In this document: positions 34,474 to 46,459 of the stretch, in pieces
Layout of the letters: every line of letters starts with the position of its first letter
Numbering within the stretch: position 1 is the stretch's first letter
DNA from: Polyporus tsugae
Taxonomy: Eukaryota > Basidiomycota > Agaricomycetes > Polyporales > Polyporaceae
Assembly: GCA_024305745.1 (NCBI GenBank)
Contig: JAHRBS010000008.1
Coordinates: 1,178,001-1,242,000, forward strand
Direction: 5' to 3'
Length of the DNA: 64,000 nt
Translations under genes and position numbers: made by a program
Notes under the pieces: model-generated
The model's input: the letters and a program-made list of their open reading frames with translations, nothing else
The model's database searches: none
Told to the model about the DNA's origin: nothing

Positions 34474-36967
34474 ATGGAGAGTAGCACACCAAACCCACTA
34501 CAAGCACCTCCTCGGGACTCGCAAGTCCGTGGAGATGACGCCGCGAGACAGGTAACTATACTACATCACGTATTCATAATCGAAACCTGACGTTGTGGGT
34601 ACCGCTGAACAGTTCGTACGCATGTCAAGACCTCAAGACAATTGGGAAGCTCCTACCTTCCAAGTAAGGCTCCAGTTTCATTCGGAAATAGGATGTGCAC
34701 AGCTGAGTAAGCACCTCAGGACTTGCAACTGCGTCTTCAATCAGAGTACACAGAGCAGGAGGGTGAAGACGCCTGGAGCGGCTGTCAAGGAGATGTCCGA
34801 TCTTACTACGAGACCTTGTTGAAACGGTGGCAGAAGGAGATGGACAATCTCTTGGTTTTCGTAAGTCGTCCGTGCTATAAAGATAGGGATGGAATGAACA
34901 AAGTCTCGATAGGGTGGTCTGTTTGCCGCGGTCCTGACCCCATTCACCGTCGAATCGTACAAGTCTCTCCAGCCCGACCCCACCGACCGATCACTTGCTA
35001 TCCTGCAGCAAATTTCCGCGCAGCTGAACAGCTTCACCGTCAACTCAGGCTTCGTCAATTCTACGACTCCATCTCTTCCATTGGTCGACATCGAACCCAC
35101 CTTCCACGCATCTGATTCCGATGTCTCGATCAACAAGCTCTGGTTTTCGAGTCTTATATGCACTCTCGCTTCCAGCTCAATCGCCCTAATCGTGAAGCAA
35201 TGGCTGCATGAACTTGCCGCGGGACTTCCCGGTACATCCCGCGCAGTCGCACGCCGTCGCCAGTATCGTTACAACGCTTTGAGGAGATGGCATGTTGAGG
35301 CCATAGTTGTCGTACCCTCTTTCCTTCTTCAGGTTGCCCTAATCCTGTTCCTTTCGGGGCTACTCGTGCTTCTTCAGTCCCTTGACCACAGCGTGGCGAC
35401 TATCTCCTCCGTCCTTTCCGGGGCCCTCTTCCTTTTCTTGACCATCGTAACTGTCCTCCCCACCTTCGCCAGCACCTGCTGCTACGGTTCTCCACTGGCC
35501 AGGCTTTTGTACATCATGTCTCGCTGGATCATTCACCAAATCAGCGGACTCCTGCTCCGTTCCCTCCAAAGTCTTGATCCCCCACGTCCTTCAACATCCA
35601 GCAACCCCCGCCCTGATTCAACACCATTCGCACGCCTTGGCGTACTCTACTACAATGGCCGAATCCTTGTCTACGACTTCCTCTACAGTCTTCTTCAACC
35701 CCTAGCGTCCATATACAGCCGCTCTCCCACATGGAGAAGTAGGGAGGATCGTCCAGTCCTGAACTCAGGGAAAGGTCTGGATTGCTCCACAGCGGTTACG
35801 GCGTTCACAACCACGTTCGACGAAGGCCACATTAAACACCTCTCCGTCGTCCTCCAAGATCTTCCTGCAACAGAAATTGCCGATGCATTTAGCGATATTG
35901 TCAACGCACGTTGGGGACCATCGCAGGGTGTGGCAGAGCCTTCCTATCTGGAGGAACAGCACATCTTGGAACGACCCCTTACTCGGGCCCTAGGGTACTT
36001 GATCACAGATCCGCAATTTGGCACCAGGAACCGATTCTCGGAAATGGCCCACATCGCGCCTGCCTGTGCATCGCTTCTTCGCAGGCTTAATGTCACGGAG
36101 TCTACCGATAGAAACGGTGTGCTGGGCGTGCTGGGTCCGGCCTTCGACTTGCACGATGAGGAAGTAACCCGACTAGCATACGACATACTCCTCGACGTCT
36201 TGAATCTATTCGATACGGGCCCAGACCATCACCTTTCATATGTCTCCATCCGTTACGGTGCGTGTCGTGTTACAATTATTTGATTAGATCTCGAGCTGAA
36301 ACGTTTAATCAGCCTTGTCAGCCCTCGAAGAAGGCATCACGGCTCAGTGGGACCAGCCCGAGAACATGAGCTATGACTTAGCCATCACGCGCCAGCTCAA
36401 GACCGTACGGGGTATCATTCTATGCGCCCTAGAGGCGCTGTCCCCCACACTCCTATCTCTGGATGAAGCACGCATTGTGTGTGATCACGCGAGCCGCCTT
36501 TCATTGATCTTCATGCATAACTGGTCCTCCATCGGCCTCCAGGAATGGCAGCGCTTACTGGCACCATCAGACGGTGAAAAGTCCCAATCACGTCATTCCC
36601 TGCCTCTTGATCTACAACAGTATCTATGGTACCCCCTGTTGGCTCTGTTGGAAGATCCTCGGAGTTGCATCATCGTGCCTGAAGGGATGCCGGCGACACT
36701 GAAGGCCGCTTTGTCGCAAGCGAGAACAGTACAAGAAGGAACACTGACAGGCGCTCCGCTCCGCGGATTAGCAGATTTGTTCTACAACTTGGCCTATCTC
36801 AGGGTGCAATCCATTGAGGACGCGTTGAAGGAGTTGTCGCATCGACTTGGAGTGCAGGCCGAGGAGCTCAACTCGTACGTTCATGGCCCGGCGTACTAAA
36901 CAATATGACACAACTAATATCCACCTCTAGGTCTTCGCCGCGGCAGGAAGGAGACAGCCCTCTCTGA
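34474..36967 (+). CDS. DUF6535 family membrane protein, copy 2
   Basis: Six exons: 34474-34551, 34613-34663, 34720-34860, 34913-36257, 36313-36874 and 36931-36967, giving 737 residues. It carries RWQKEMDNLLVF spliced to GGLFAAVLTPFTVESYKSL, then LWFSSLICTLASSSIALIVK, VVPSFLLQVALILFLSGLL and SVLSGALFLFLTIV, and the soluble block CSTAVTAFTTTFDEGH. The last junction joins EELNS to a short SSPRQEGDSPL tail. The N-terminal exons are more divergent from copy 1 than the membrane domain. It lies in tandem with copy 1, same orientation, about 640 bp apart; the copies are clearly not recent duplicates. Confidence 0.78.
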
Positions 36968-37388
36968 ACTATCATCCCAGGCCACGATTTAATCCTCCAG
37001 CTTTAGGTTACAAATCCCTTTCCCCATGCCACTCTGCTGTAGTAATGTCGTATTTTCTCCGTCACACTGCTCTCGATCTAGCTTCTTGCTGTCAGAAATT
37101 TCATGATTTCCATAGCAGCTCTCGATCTCAAATTTAATATCCTTCATCTTGAAATAGTGCCCCCTTTCAAGAATGGGAGAGCCAAGAACAGATTGGATAA
37201 AGAGAATGACCGTGTGGCATAAACAACTCGAGCTCCTACTTCGTCCAAAGACTAGCGCCGAATGCCTTTTACCCGCCCACCACGACCGATTCCCTGATCG
37301 ATATCACTGCGGATGCCACGTCTACTACTACCATTGTCATCTGTGGACCACTACTTTGTGAACATCGAGTTCATAATCAAAGTATCTC
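36968..37388. other. Intergenic, no gene seen
   Basis: AT-richer spacer upstream of DUF7918 paralogue 3. Confidence 0.4.
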
Positions 37389-38705
37389 ATGCGTGTTGAT
37401 CAGTGCGAGGTATGGATTACATGCGAAGCACAGCGACTGCCCGAGTATCGCTTGGCACCGGTAGGGGACGATGGGAAGGTCTTTGAGCGTTTCATCCCTA
37501 GTGAGCGAGGAAAGGTGAGTTGAATGCACCTGCCTTGAACTTTCGGATTGTATAATGTGTGTCTTTCCGCGCAGAGCTTCGCTGTGGAATGGCGGAACAC
37601 CTCGGCCGATTACTTGACCTTTGCGGTGAAGCTGGACGGCTCCAACCAATGGGGTACGTGGTGCCGGTCACATGGAGAGGGTGCTATGAGAGAAATCCGT
37701 ACAAGCTCTACAACGAAGCAACCCGTCCGTTTCTCCAAACTAGTAATAACAGGTGAGCCGTACTCGACTCGCCGCTCAACTTCTTATCCAAGACGATGAT
37801 TGATGAGCTGATCATTTGCTCAGACGCGGATGATGCCCTGCATGTGCTAGCAAATGCAGATCTTGGGACTATCCGTGTCGAAGTGCAGCAAGTGCAACTG
37901 ATACCCAAAAGCGATACACGTCCGAGATCTTATCACGAAGTGTTTCACCCGGCACCTCCTCTCTCTCTCCCGTGCATGAACGGTCCAAAAAGGCGGGGGT
38001 ACATTGCATAGCGTACGCTCGGCTGCTACGCTTTGTAGCCATTCTTTGTTGACCGGCTTCAAAGGCTCGGGGAAACCATCGAAACCGCGCCACATATACC
38101 GGGGATATGGACTACCAAGGCGATTGAACCGGACAGAGGGCCAATTGTCAATTTTCTCTTCCGTTACAGATCCCTGGGCACGTGTCACGAACCTCTGTAT
38201 TGTTGTTCTACAATCGCTGACGTCTCTCATTACAGCTCATCTGCGGGCTCAAGGTATCGCGCCCCTCCCTATCCAACCACTCGAGTCATCCCGGCAACCG
38301 CAGACGGAGGAGGGCATCCAGGCGGATGATGCCCGGCGTATAAAATGCCGCCGCGTCAGGACCGCTGACGCGAACATCGGCGATGAGGAAGTAGATGCCA
38401 AACCAGCCATAGAGGGCCTCTCGGACGATGACGAAGATGAATTGAGCACGTTAAAGGTGCGTCCACATGATCCAGTGTGCGGTCGGTTGTTTCATCCAGT
38501 TGACACACATACTTACTGCACCCGTTTGTGTGACTAGGGTCAGCTCTCGCAGATCATGGACAGGATCACTCGGATGGAGGAGAAGAAGCGATGTAAAGAC
38601 GTTATATCACGAAAGGCGGTCAAAGATGAACTCACCACTTCCGCATCCTCGTCTCAGCTTGAGATGGGATCTGGAGATGTGATTGACTTGACCTTAAGCG
38701 ACTGA
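37389..38705 (+). pseudogene. DUF7918 family gene, paralogue 3, frameshifted
   Basis: Exons mirror the other copies: 37389-37514, 37575-37752, 37824-38012, 38065-38177, 38236-38456 and 38538-38705. The N-terminus is VWITCEAQRLPEYR and SFAVEWRNTSADYL. In exon 3 the frame slips: DADDALHVLANADLGTIRVE is in one frame, while VHERSKKAGVHCI, conserved in all paralogues, is in another. The shift lies in a CT-repeat tract near 37962-37976. Exon 3 is 189 nt against 178 in paralogue 4 and 172 in the others, so its length breaks the phase. Downstream exons remain readable (FLFRYRSL, AQGIAPLP, QLSQIMDRI, VIDLTLSD), suggesting recent damage or a sequencing slip. Intron 4 uses a GC donor (GCACGT). Confidence 0.72.
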
Positions 38706-39628
38706 GATGCCACGATACCATGCTATACCGTAAGAGTCACTTGTTTCGCATCCCGTTATCCAGCGAACTAACTGAGTGTATGGCCGCTGTTGTAGCGCTC
38801 AAACATCGATGATGTCGTCTATATATCGATTTCCTGGACTTCTCCCCTCCCTCTCACCACGTATCTATCAGACTACAAACCCCACAGCAACATCATCATG
38901 TATGCAAGTGCCTGCGTGTGGAGCATATCTGATCATTCTCGGCACCGTGGACTGCAACCTTTCGTGCTCGGTTTACATCGAATCACACGTATCTCGGGAC
39001 ATCAGGCCGCCGTCAGTCGCGTGCTGCGCTTTCCCACAGGCCTTCATGACACCACCATCGCGCCCCCCTGCGCGAAAGACTGTCTGCATCAAGCACTGTC
39101 TTCCGGGCTGTGCCTCGTTGAATGAGCTGGAGCCGCCGCCGGCCCGGCACCGAGGTTTTGTTCGAAGACGTCATCCCTGAGCTGCACTGGTAGGACGGCT
39201 AGGGGGCGGCGAAGGAGACTATGCCCGTCTATGCACCCACATCGTGGCACCCGCAACTTCCAGCCTCGCGACGTCTGGCATTTGTCCAGCACCAGCCTGA
39301 GTGTAGGATGGGCGTGAATGGTACTTCCCCAGCAGTGTCGATAGCTAGCGCGCGGCGAATTTGATGAGACTGAGGAAGACCAGTAGGCATATGAATGTGG
39401 AGGAAACACAGCAGTTTAGCGGCACATGCCTCAGCATCGTGACGGTGTTGCTCGCTGGCCTCGCTGGAAATGGTAATTCAAGCGCCCGTCTTGTCCAAAT
39501 TCTAATCAGCATCCGGCCCGCCGGTTCCTGCCCTTCCTTGGCAACGAACCACCACCATCGCACCAGGAGCCGCTGCTAATTACGGGCAACCGCGATCCCA
39601 CATCCATTCCTTTACAGCGTCGGAAACG
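38706..39628. other. Spacer of the tandem DUF7918 duplication
   Basis: No gene. Sequence just after the stop (TTTCGCATCC...CCAGCGAACTAA) and near 39060-39110 (CCCCCTGCGCGA...GTCTGCAT) resembles the flank of paralogue 4 at 40950-41000 and 41360-41410, so the duplicated unit extends beyond the genes. Confidence 0.45.
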
Positions 39629-40917
39629 ATGCGGGTTAACGAATGCGAGGTGTGGATCACGTGCGAAGGAGAGCGGCTTCCCGAGTATGACACGCAACTG
39701 GTCGGGGATGATGGGAAGACTCTCGCGTGTTTCATTCCGAGCGAGACGGGGAAGGTGAGTGGAACGTACATCCCTTTTATGTTCTCGGATTGAGGTATAG
39801 CTTGTATCTTTCTCGGCAGAACTTCGCTGTGGAATGGCACAATACCTCCACGGCCGAGTACTTGAGATTTGCGGTGAAACTGGACGGGACCAGCGCGGGA
39901 GGAGCCAAATGGTGCCCGCCGGATCGAAAGGATGCTAAGATGGGAATACGCATCGGTCCAACAATGATGCAACCCTTCCAGTTCTCCAACCTAGTAACAA
40001 CAGGTACGCTGTTTTATTGAAGATGGTCGGTTGACGATTCGGCTCTTACGATTTGCTTAGATGCGGATGATGCACTGCATGCGCCAGCGAACGCAGACCT
40101 AGGCACCATCCACGTCGAAGTGCATCAAGTGCAACTGATACGCCAAAGTAATACACATGAACGAACTTACAACTCCGTATTCTCCTCGGTAGGACCCGTA
40201 CATGAGCGGACCAAAAAAGCGGGGGTACATTGCATAACGTGCACTTAGCTCGTGTGCCTTGTCGCCATTTTTTGCTGACGTTCGTTCAAAGGCTGGGGGA
40301 AGCCACTGAAGCGGAACCCATTGTGCGCACCAAATATAAATGGGTCAGCAAAGTGATTCATCCAGAAAGAGGGCCTCTCATCGAGTTCCTCTTTCGTTAC
40401 AGACCCCTAGGCAAGTGTAGTGAAGCTTGCTGCCAAATTTTCAGGGCTGCTGACGTGTCTCGTTGCAGCTCTGTTGCAGGCTCAAGACATCGCCCCTCTC
40501 CCTGCTCGTTCGCCCCGGTCCTCCCGTGGGACGGGGCCGGACAGTCAAGATGACCATGCCCGGCCTGTCAAGCGTCAACGCGTCGAAACTGCTGGTGCGG
40601 ACAATGATGGGGAGGTCGACGTCAAGCCAGATGTAGCCAACCTCTCGGACGACGACGAAGGCGAACTGAGCACGTTAAAGGTATGACCACGTTTCCAGTC
40701 CGGCTTCCCCCCTCGTTGTTGATACCGATTCACCGATCGTTTATGGCTTCAGAGCCAGCTCTCACAGATCATGGACAGGATCGATCGGATGGAGCAGAAG
40801 AAGAAGCAACGCAAGGTCGTCATACCGTCGAAGGTGAAGAAGGAAGAACCGAGCGCGTCGTCGTCTCAGCTTGGGATGGGTTCTGGTGGTGTGATCGACT
40901 TGACGTTGAGCGATTAA
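39629..40917 (+). CDS. DUF7918 family protein, paralogue 4
   Basis: Six exons: 39629-39754, 39820-40003, 40061-40238, 40292-40410, 40469-40680 and 40753-40917, giving 327 residues. It reads VWITCEGERLPEYD, DGKTLACFIPSETGK, NFAVEWHNTSTAEYL, PFQFSNLVTT, GPVHERTKKAGVHCI, LIEFLFRYRPL, LLQAQDIAPLP, KRQRVE, LSDDDEGELSTLK, QLSQIMDRIDRMEQKKK and GVIDLTLSD. Intron 4 has a GC donor (GCAAGTG) with a normal AG acceptor; using it is the only way to join FRYRPL to LLQAQ in frame, and paralogue 3 has the same arrangement. It is the intact partner of the frameshifted paralogue 3. Function unknown; nuclear by composition. Confidence 0.8.
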
Positions 40918-43395
40918 GGTATTATAATACATTGTGATTGTGAGGACCACTCCTTTCGCATCCTGTTCTCTAGCGAGCTAAATGGGTATATGCGCGGTCG
41001 CAGATCATAAGCGACAATGTTACTCGCACACGCACCCCATCCAACTAATACCTTCTAATCGACATTCTTCCATCTTTTCCTATCATCACGAGACTCCCGG
41101 TCGCATCAGCTGAACGTAATTTCGTCTCCTCCACCTTTCCCTGTCGCCCCTGTATGACAAATGTACGTCCCTCACTTATCACAGATGCAAATGCAGGTAC
41201 CTGTGGGCCGGTACCTGTTTGTGGGGCATCTTTGATCCCCGAGACATACGACAACAACTTCTCCCACTGTCGTTCACACCGAATCACAGCTATATCCCCG
41301 GCATGACGCCATTGGACCTAGACGGTGCGTCTCGTTTTCCGCCGGCCTTCGTGGATCCGCCGGTGAGCGCCCCCTGCGCGACTCGCCGTCTGCATTACAC
41401 CGTCTTCAGGGCCGTACCTGGTCGGACGAGCTGAGACCTTTGCGCCCGCGGGATTCCGTGATGCGCGCCGGCCACGTCTTGTTATCAGACGTTAGCCCTG
41501 CAAAGATGCGGACGAGGATCTGATACGGCCCAACCGTCGCTGCGATCTCCGAAGTGAGTCGTCATACCCTCATTTGCGTTCAACTCGGACGGAGTTGGCG
41601 AACGAATTACGGTTGCGATTCTATCCGACTCTACAACAGCCAAGGGTGAGTTACCGACCTATCCCCAACGCCTCAGACAACCTCAACAACGAGGTCCGAC
41701 TCGCCGTCGCCTTGGTCCGCATAGGAGGGTGGGTTCGAGGTCGATGACGACTTCAACATCAACATCGACGCGAGAGTCGCCGAGGATGCGTCCGCTATAC
41801 TAAGTAGTACCAGCGCTCGCAGCCACCCACCTAAGCGTCTTCAAACCGCCAGAACGTGGTGACGGACGAGCTTGAAGACGAGAAGGGGTCGGACGCGGTC
41901 GTCTTCGGGTGAGCCATACGGAGGGCAGCGAACGACGAGGGTGGGAGTGGAGATTTATGCCGGCAGGCTTGCAAGGCTGTACTAGTACAATCCATAAGTA
42001 GTACACCAGACTACTCATATTATTGGTAGGTAGCCTATATGGCAACTGTCCTCTCGGCGGTATCCATCCTAGATGTTGCATCGAAATTTCGGCGTACACT
42101 TGGATTGACTCAGAAGTGCAAGCTCTTGCAGCCTGACGAGGCTAGTATGTATATCCCCTAAGTCATTCGAGAAAATATGAACTGTGACTTGGTTGTGGCA
42201 GAGATAACCGTGTGGACGCATGCGAAAAGGAAGGAGTAAGGTGCATGCCACACACAGTGCATATGGTGCAAATGTGGTGCCAGGTGGATCGCCGACATTG
42301 CTCCACGGGCTGCGCTGGCTGTCAAAGCGGCTGATCCGCACACGGTTATATTATACCCCAAGAGCAACCTGCCAACCAGGATGTTGACCTCTTGAGTCTT
42401 ACTCCTATCGTCTGCAATTCCCCCTCGCGTACATGCAAGGCTGAGATGTTTTACCAGGTGAGCCATGGTCGTACGGGTTTCGCAGCATGAATATGAATAT
42501 GTACCAGGAGGACATGCTGCGAGCTCTCAAAATCTCCTTTCGCCCAACCTCCCGGAGGAAGGCCAACACTAAGATGCTGCTTGTTGGGAACTTCAAACGG
42601 GTCACGTTGAAGACTTCATTCCTCAGGAACCTGAATATTGAATAGGTGTGCTGATTTGTCGTACATAGTCTGGGAACTTCATTCCACTGATACTGATGCG
42701 CCAGGTATCCTCTCTCACCAACATTCTGGCAACCCATCGGGAGCCTGGAGGAGAGCGTGAACGGGTTTCCCGTAAGTATACTGAGGAAGGCGCATACAGT
42801 GTCTTCAAACCGCGGTCCCCGCCCAACGGAGACGTTAGTACTTACTTGAGAGGGGAAGGACGTGCGCTCATTGGCTGACAGGCGGGCGGCGAGATGGGTG
42901 ATCGGGATTGGACAGCGGGTTGCTTGAAACGGCGAGGAAGCGGCCTGGGCCAGGGCGTCGATGGCCTCTGTTCCTGGCCTACTTTTCCTGCCACTGTGCG
43001 AGTGCCGCATGGCCCTCCCCTTGTCCTCCCTCGTCTGCCATCTTACCGTCTCGGCGTTGTGGCCTCCGTCGCTCAAGGCCTTTTCAGCGTGATCGACCGT
43101 ACTCGCACCCCGAGGTCAGTGCCGTACTTACTTCCGTCCATGGCATCGGCGTGGTCAAAGTCGGATGCGGTCTGGACCTTTGCTGGCGATTTCTAACATC
43201 TGTTCCGATTGAAGCAGCATCCCCGCGTAGAGAGCGCCGCATCCATCCAAGAAGCCCTCCAGCGCCCGCGTGGACACATCCTTCCCAAAGGCCCGCTTCC
43301 TTCTTCTTCCGCCCCCCGTATCTGTCGTTCTTTACCCCTCACGCTCATTTTCACGATACCCCTCCGCTCTTTCCTCACCGCGCCCGCCCCGATCC
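40918..43395. other. About 2.5 kb without a supportable gene
   Basis: The first 500 bp look like a diverged repeat of the flank of paralogue 3. From 41500 on, only unsupported short frames on both strands. A 223-codon minus-strand frame at 42405-43076 has no motif. The last part, CT-rich, is the probable promoter of the DUF7729 gene. Confidence 0.4.
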
Positions 43396-45188
43396 ATGTT
43401 CACGCCTCCCCCATCTCCGGACCCTCGCCGTCCTCTACCCCCATACCGTCCCGAGACATCATCACAGCAACTCCTCAGCCTTGACTTGGACTTCTGTGAC
43501 GATCCTTTCCTCAGTCCATCCGCAGGCACCTCTCGGACATCTTCGCTCGACTCGCAACCATCGCAATCAGCCTACGAGACCCCTCTGTCGCCGGAGGAGG
43601 ACCCATGCTCATACACGCTGCCGGAGAAAAAGCGAATAGGACGCCGAATACGCTGGACAGCGCTGCTCGTTCCCCTCATCCTCATCTTCGTCGCCCTCTC
43701 CACACGATATCTCACCCACCCTGCAGCATTTGACGTTCTGTCACCTTCCCGTTCGTCAACTTGGTCTACCGTGCAGGACTGGACACCCCATAAGCGACAT
43801 GCCGCTCCGGATCCCCTCCCCGCGACCTCAGGTATTGCGACCACAGTGCAGAACACCCGGCCCACGGGATCCTCATTATCCATCGCGGCCTCGGCCAGCG
43901 CGACCCCGACCACGGTAAATCCAGGCAACACGAAGGTGCCCTCCTTGCCCCCTGTGCTGCCCACGCCGTTTCCACAGCCCTTCGATTCGACGTTCTCGAC
44001 CAACTTCCAGACGGTCGCGTGCCAGAACTTCATGACCAACATGACCCAGACCGCCGCGTTCCGCGAGTGCCGTCCATTCTCGCTGCTCGTCGGCGACTCG
44101 GACGCGTTCATAACTGTGAGTCTATTCGATCTCCGCACAACTCTGTGGTGTTCTCGTGGGACTGGGGCCTGTGCACCCATTGTCAATGTGCCCCTGCCGC
44201 TCTCCGCATCCTCCATCCCGCATCCCGTTTAATTTCCTTGCTTGGACATCCTAGAATGTGCACTCGTTTGTTGGGTGCGGGGCCCCTGGAGAGCGTGAGC
44301 TGGCTCGTGCTCGGCGTCGTCTTGCGCCCTGGAACCTGCCCTGTCAGTGTGACTTGGCTTCTTGTTTTTCTGATTTATTTATACCCGATGTCATCGCATG
44401 CGACCGCCCGCTTCCAGATTTCTAAGCTTACAAAGGGCGGCGGACCGGCCGGGCTCTACGGTTTACCCGCGGGACCCCTTCCACTTCTCGGGGATTTGCT
44501 CGAGGGCGTCTGTGCTGACCGTGCTAACATGCTCGTCCCCGATTCAAGCAGAGCCAGCGAAACATCTCGGAGCTGAACGTGATGATCTGGGGGACGTGCA
44601 ACACGGACCTCAGCGCGGTGCAGTGCGCGGGCAACATGCAGTGGTTCGAGCAGAACATCCAGTCGGCGTGCAAGCAGGACATCGCCGCGAAGAACTCCAT
44701 GGTGACCGACGCCGTCGCAGGTCCGTCTTCCTCGCCCCCTTCTTCCTTACGCTATCCGTTAGCTCACGCGGGCGTGTGCCACAATCACGACAGGGCTGGA
44801 AGCCTACAGCGTGATGCGCGAAGCGGCGTGCCAGGTCGACACGCAGACGGACACGTACTGTTACCTCGAGGCGGCGCAGTCTACGCACACCGCCGACCTC
44901 TACCTCTACCAGCTTCCGCTCGGCCTGGCGTTGCCCAACACGTCCGTCACGAGCTGCACCGGCTGCGTGCAGAGCCTCATGAGCGCGTACGCGAAGGACG
45001 CCGGGGACGTCGCGGGGTTCAAGGACACCTATGCCCCTGCCGCGAGCATCATCAACGCCGCGTGCGGCTCGGCGTTCGTCTCTGACGTCGCGACGTCCCC
45101 GAGTGGGAACGGCGCGCGCGCACTGGCTCCGACACTGGCTGCCGCGACGTGGCTGGCGTTCGGCGCGGCGCTGCTGGCGCTGTTGTAG
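43396..45188 (+). CDS. DUF7729 family cell-surface protein
   Basis: Three exons: 43396-44115, 44552-44720 and 44794-45188, giving 427 residues. A Pro/Ser-rich N-terminus is followed by one membrane segment (WTALLVPLILIFVALSTRYL, about residues 85-104) and a Ser/Thr/Pro-rich stalk. The cysteine-bearing DUF7729 domain has CQNFMTNMTQTAAFRECRPF, WGTCNTD, CAGNMQWF, SACKQDI, YCYLEA, LPLGLALPNTSVTSC and AACGSAFVSD. The C-terminus ends in a small-residue site and a hydrophobic stretch (LAAATWLAFGAALLALL), as in GPI-anchored proteins. The unusually long first intron (436 nt) is supported by its splice sites and by continuation of the domain (FSLLVGDSDAFIT to SQRNISELN). Function unknown. Confidence 0.78.
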
Positions 45189-46459
45189 GACGCTGCATGT
45201 CATAAACGGCCCGCTCCAATTGATGCCCTTTGATGCTCATGCACACGCCATGCCATGCCGCTGTCTTACGCCCTCCGCACTCGCGCCGCCCCGGGGCGCC
45301 GCGTCTCAGATCGATAAATCAGACCGTCCAGTCGTCGACGTCTAACGATGCGGGGTTCGCCCGGTCGTCGATATGATGCACACCCCCACGCGCTCTACGA
45401 ATGCGGACTATTTCGTTAGGGTCTCGGCTTTACCTTCGTTTTGGGCTGTTCTTTACGCATACAGATGGACCTTTCTCTGCTCTGCTGTTGTGGGCGTGCC
45501 CCGTCGTCGATGACGGGCTGAGAAGACCAAGTTCCACCATCATTGTCATCATCACCATCTTCATTGTCTTCTTCACCTGTACCCGTCGATATCCTCCTGC
45601 AGCTTTCCACCTTTGACCTTTGCATTGCTTGCTTTCAGGTAACCACCGTCGTTGTCTTTGCTCAATAACTTATTCTAGATCGCTACATTAGACACTTTAC
45701 TGTACTTACACACCCTGTCTGTATTTCAATTGCCTGTACATGTCGAATAGCCCTTGCACGCTCGCATACCCATACCGTGGCCGTCCCTCCCTTGCCGCCC
45801 ATCTTCGGATCGGCTTGATTCTCTATGTTTGATATTGCGCGCGATTAGGTCCCGGTCCCGGTGTATGCGGGCCTCCCCCCTTCCTGTGTCAGAGCGCGCG
45901 ACGCGGTGCCAGGGCGGTCGGTGACTCGGGTAATTGACTCCTTGCAATTACCTGCAATTACCGCCGATCCTCTCGCGACATGCATCTGGTGTAGGTGGTG
46001 GTGGGCGACCGCAAGGCACCCGAATACGAATGCCGCGGGCCTGGTGTTTTCGCGTACGGCGCCTCATAACGGCTTGGCATACTTGTCCCGCGCTGCATCC
46101 CGCAATCTCCGATAACCACTCCCGTTGCAGCCTCAAGCTTGGCCATAGCTCCGCTCGCACCCACCCACACCACCGGTGCCGATATTAACTGATCGTACTT
46201 GTGTTGTGGGTCCATTTGCCGCGCACATGTCTGGCGCCATGCGGGGTGCCGAGACCGGCAAGTAGCTCCTCTCGTGCGTGGCTACGGGATGACAAACTCA
46301 GCGAGCATCCGACCAACGTCAACAGCAATCGTATCGTATAGGGGTCGACGGTCGCGACTTATCGCTATTGAGACTGTGGCTACGTGGAACATCGGGTGCC
46401 GAAACGACCGCGGAAAGGGCGGGGATAAAGGCCACTGAATATTATCGTGACGATCACGA
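45189..46459. other. Intergenic between convergent genes, no gene seen
   Basis: 3' regions of the DUF7729 gene and of the cysteine-rich membrane protein gene. Small frames without support. Confidence 0.4.

Noticed and set aside
42405..43076. 223-codon minus-strand frame
   Set aside because: No domain, no signal, ordinary composition; length alone is not enough in GC-rich DNA.
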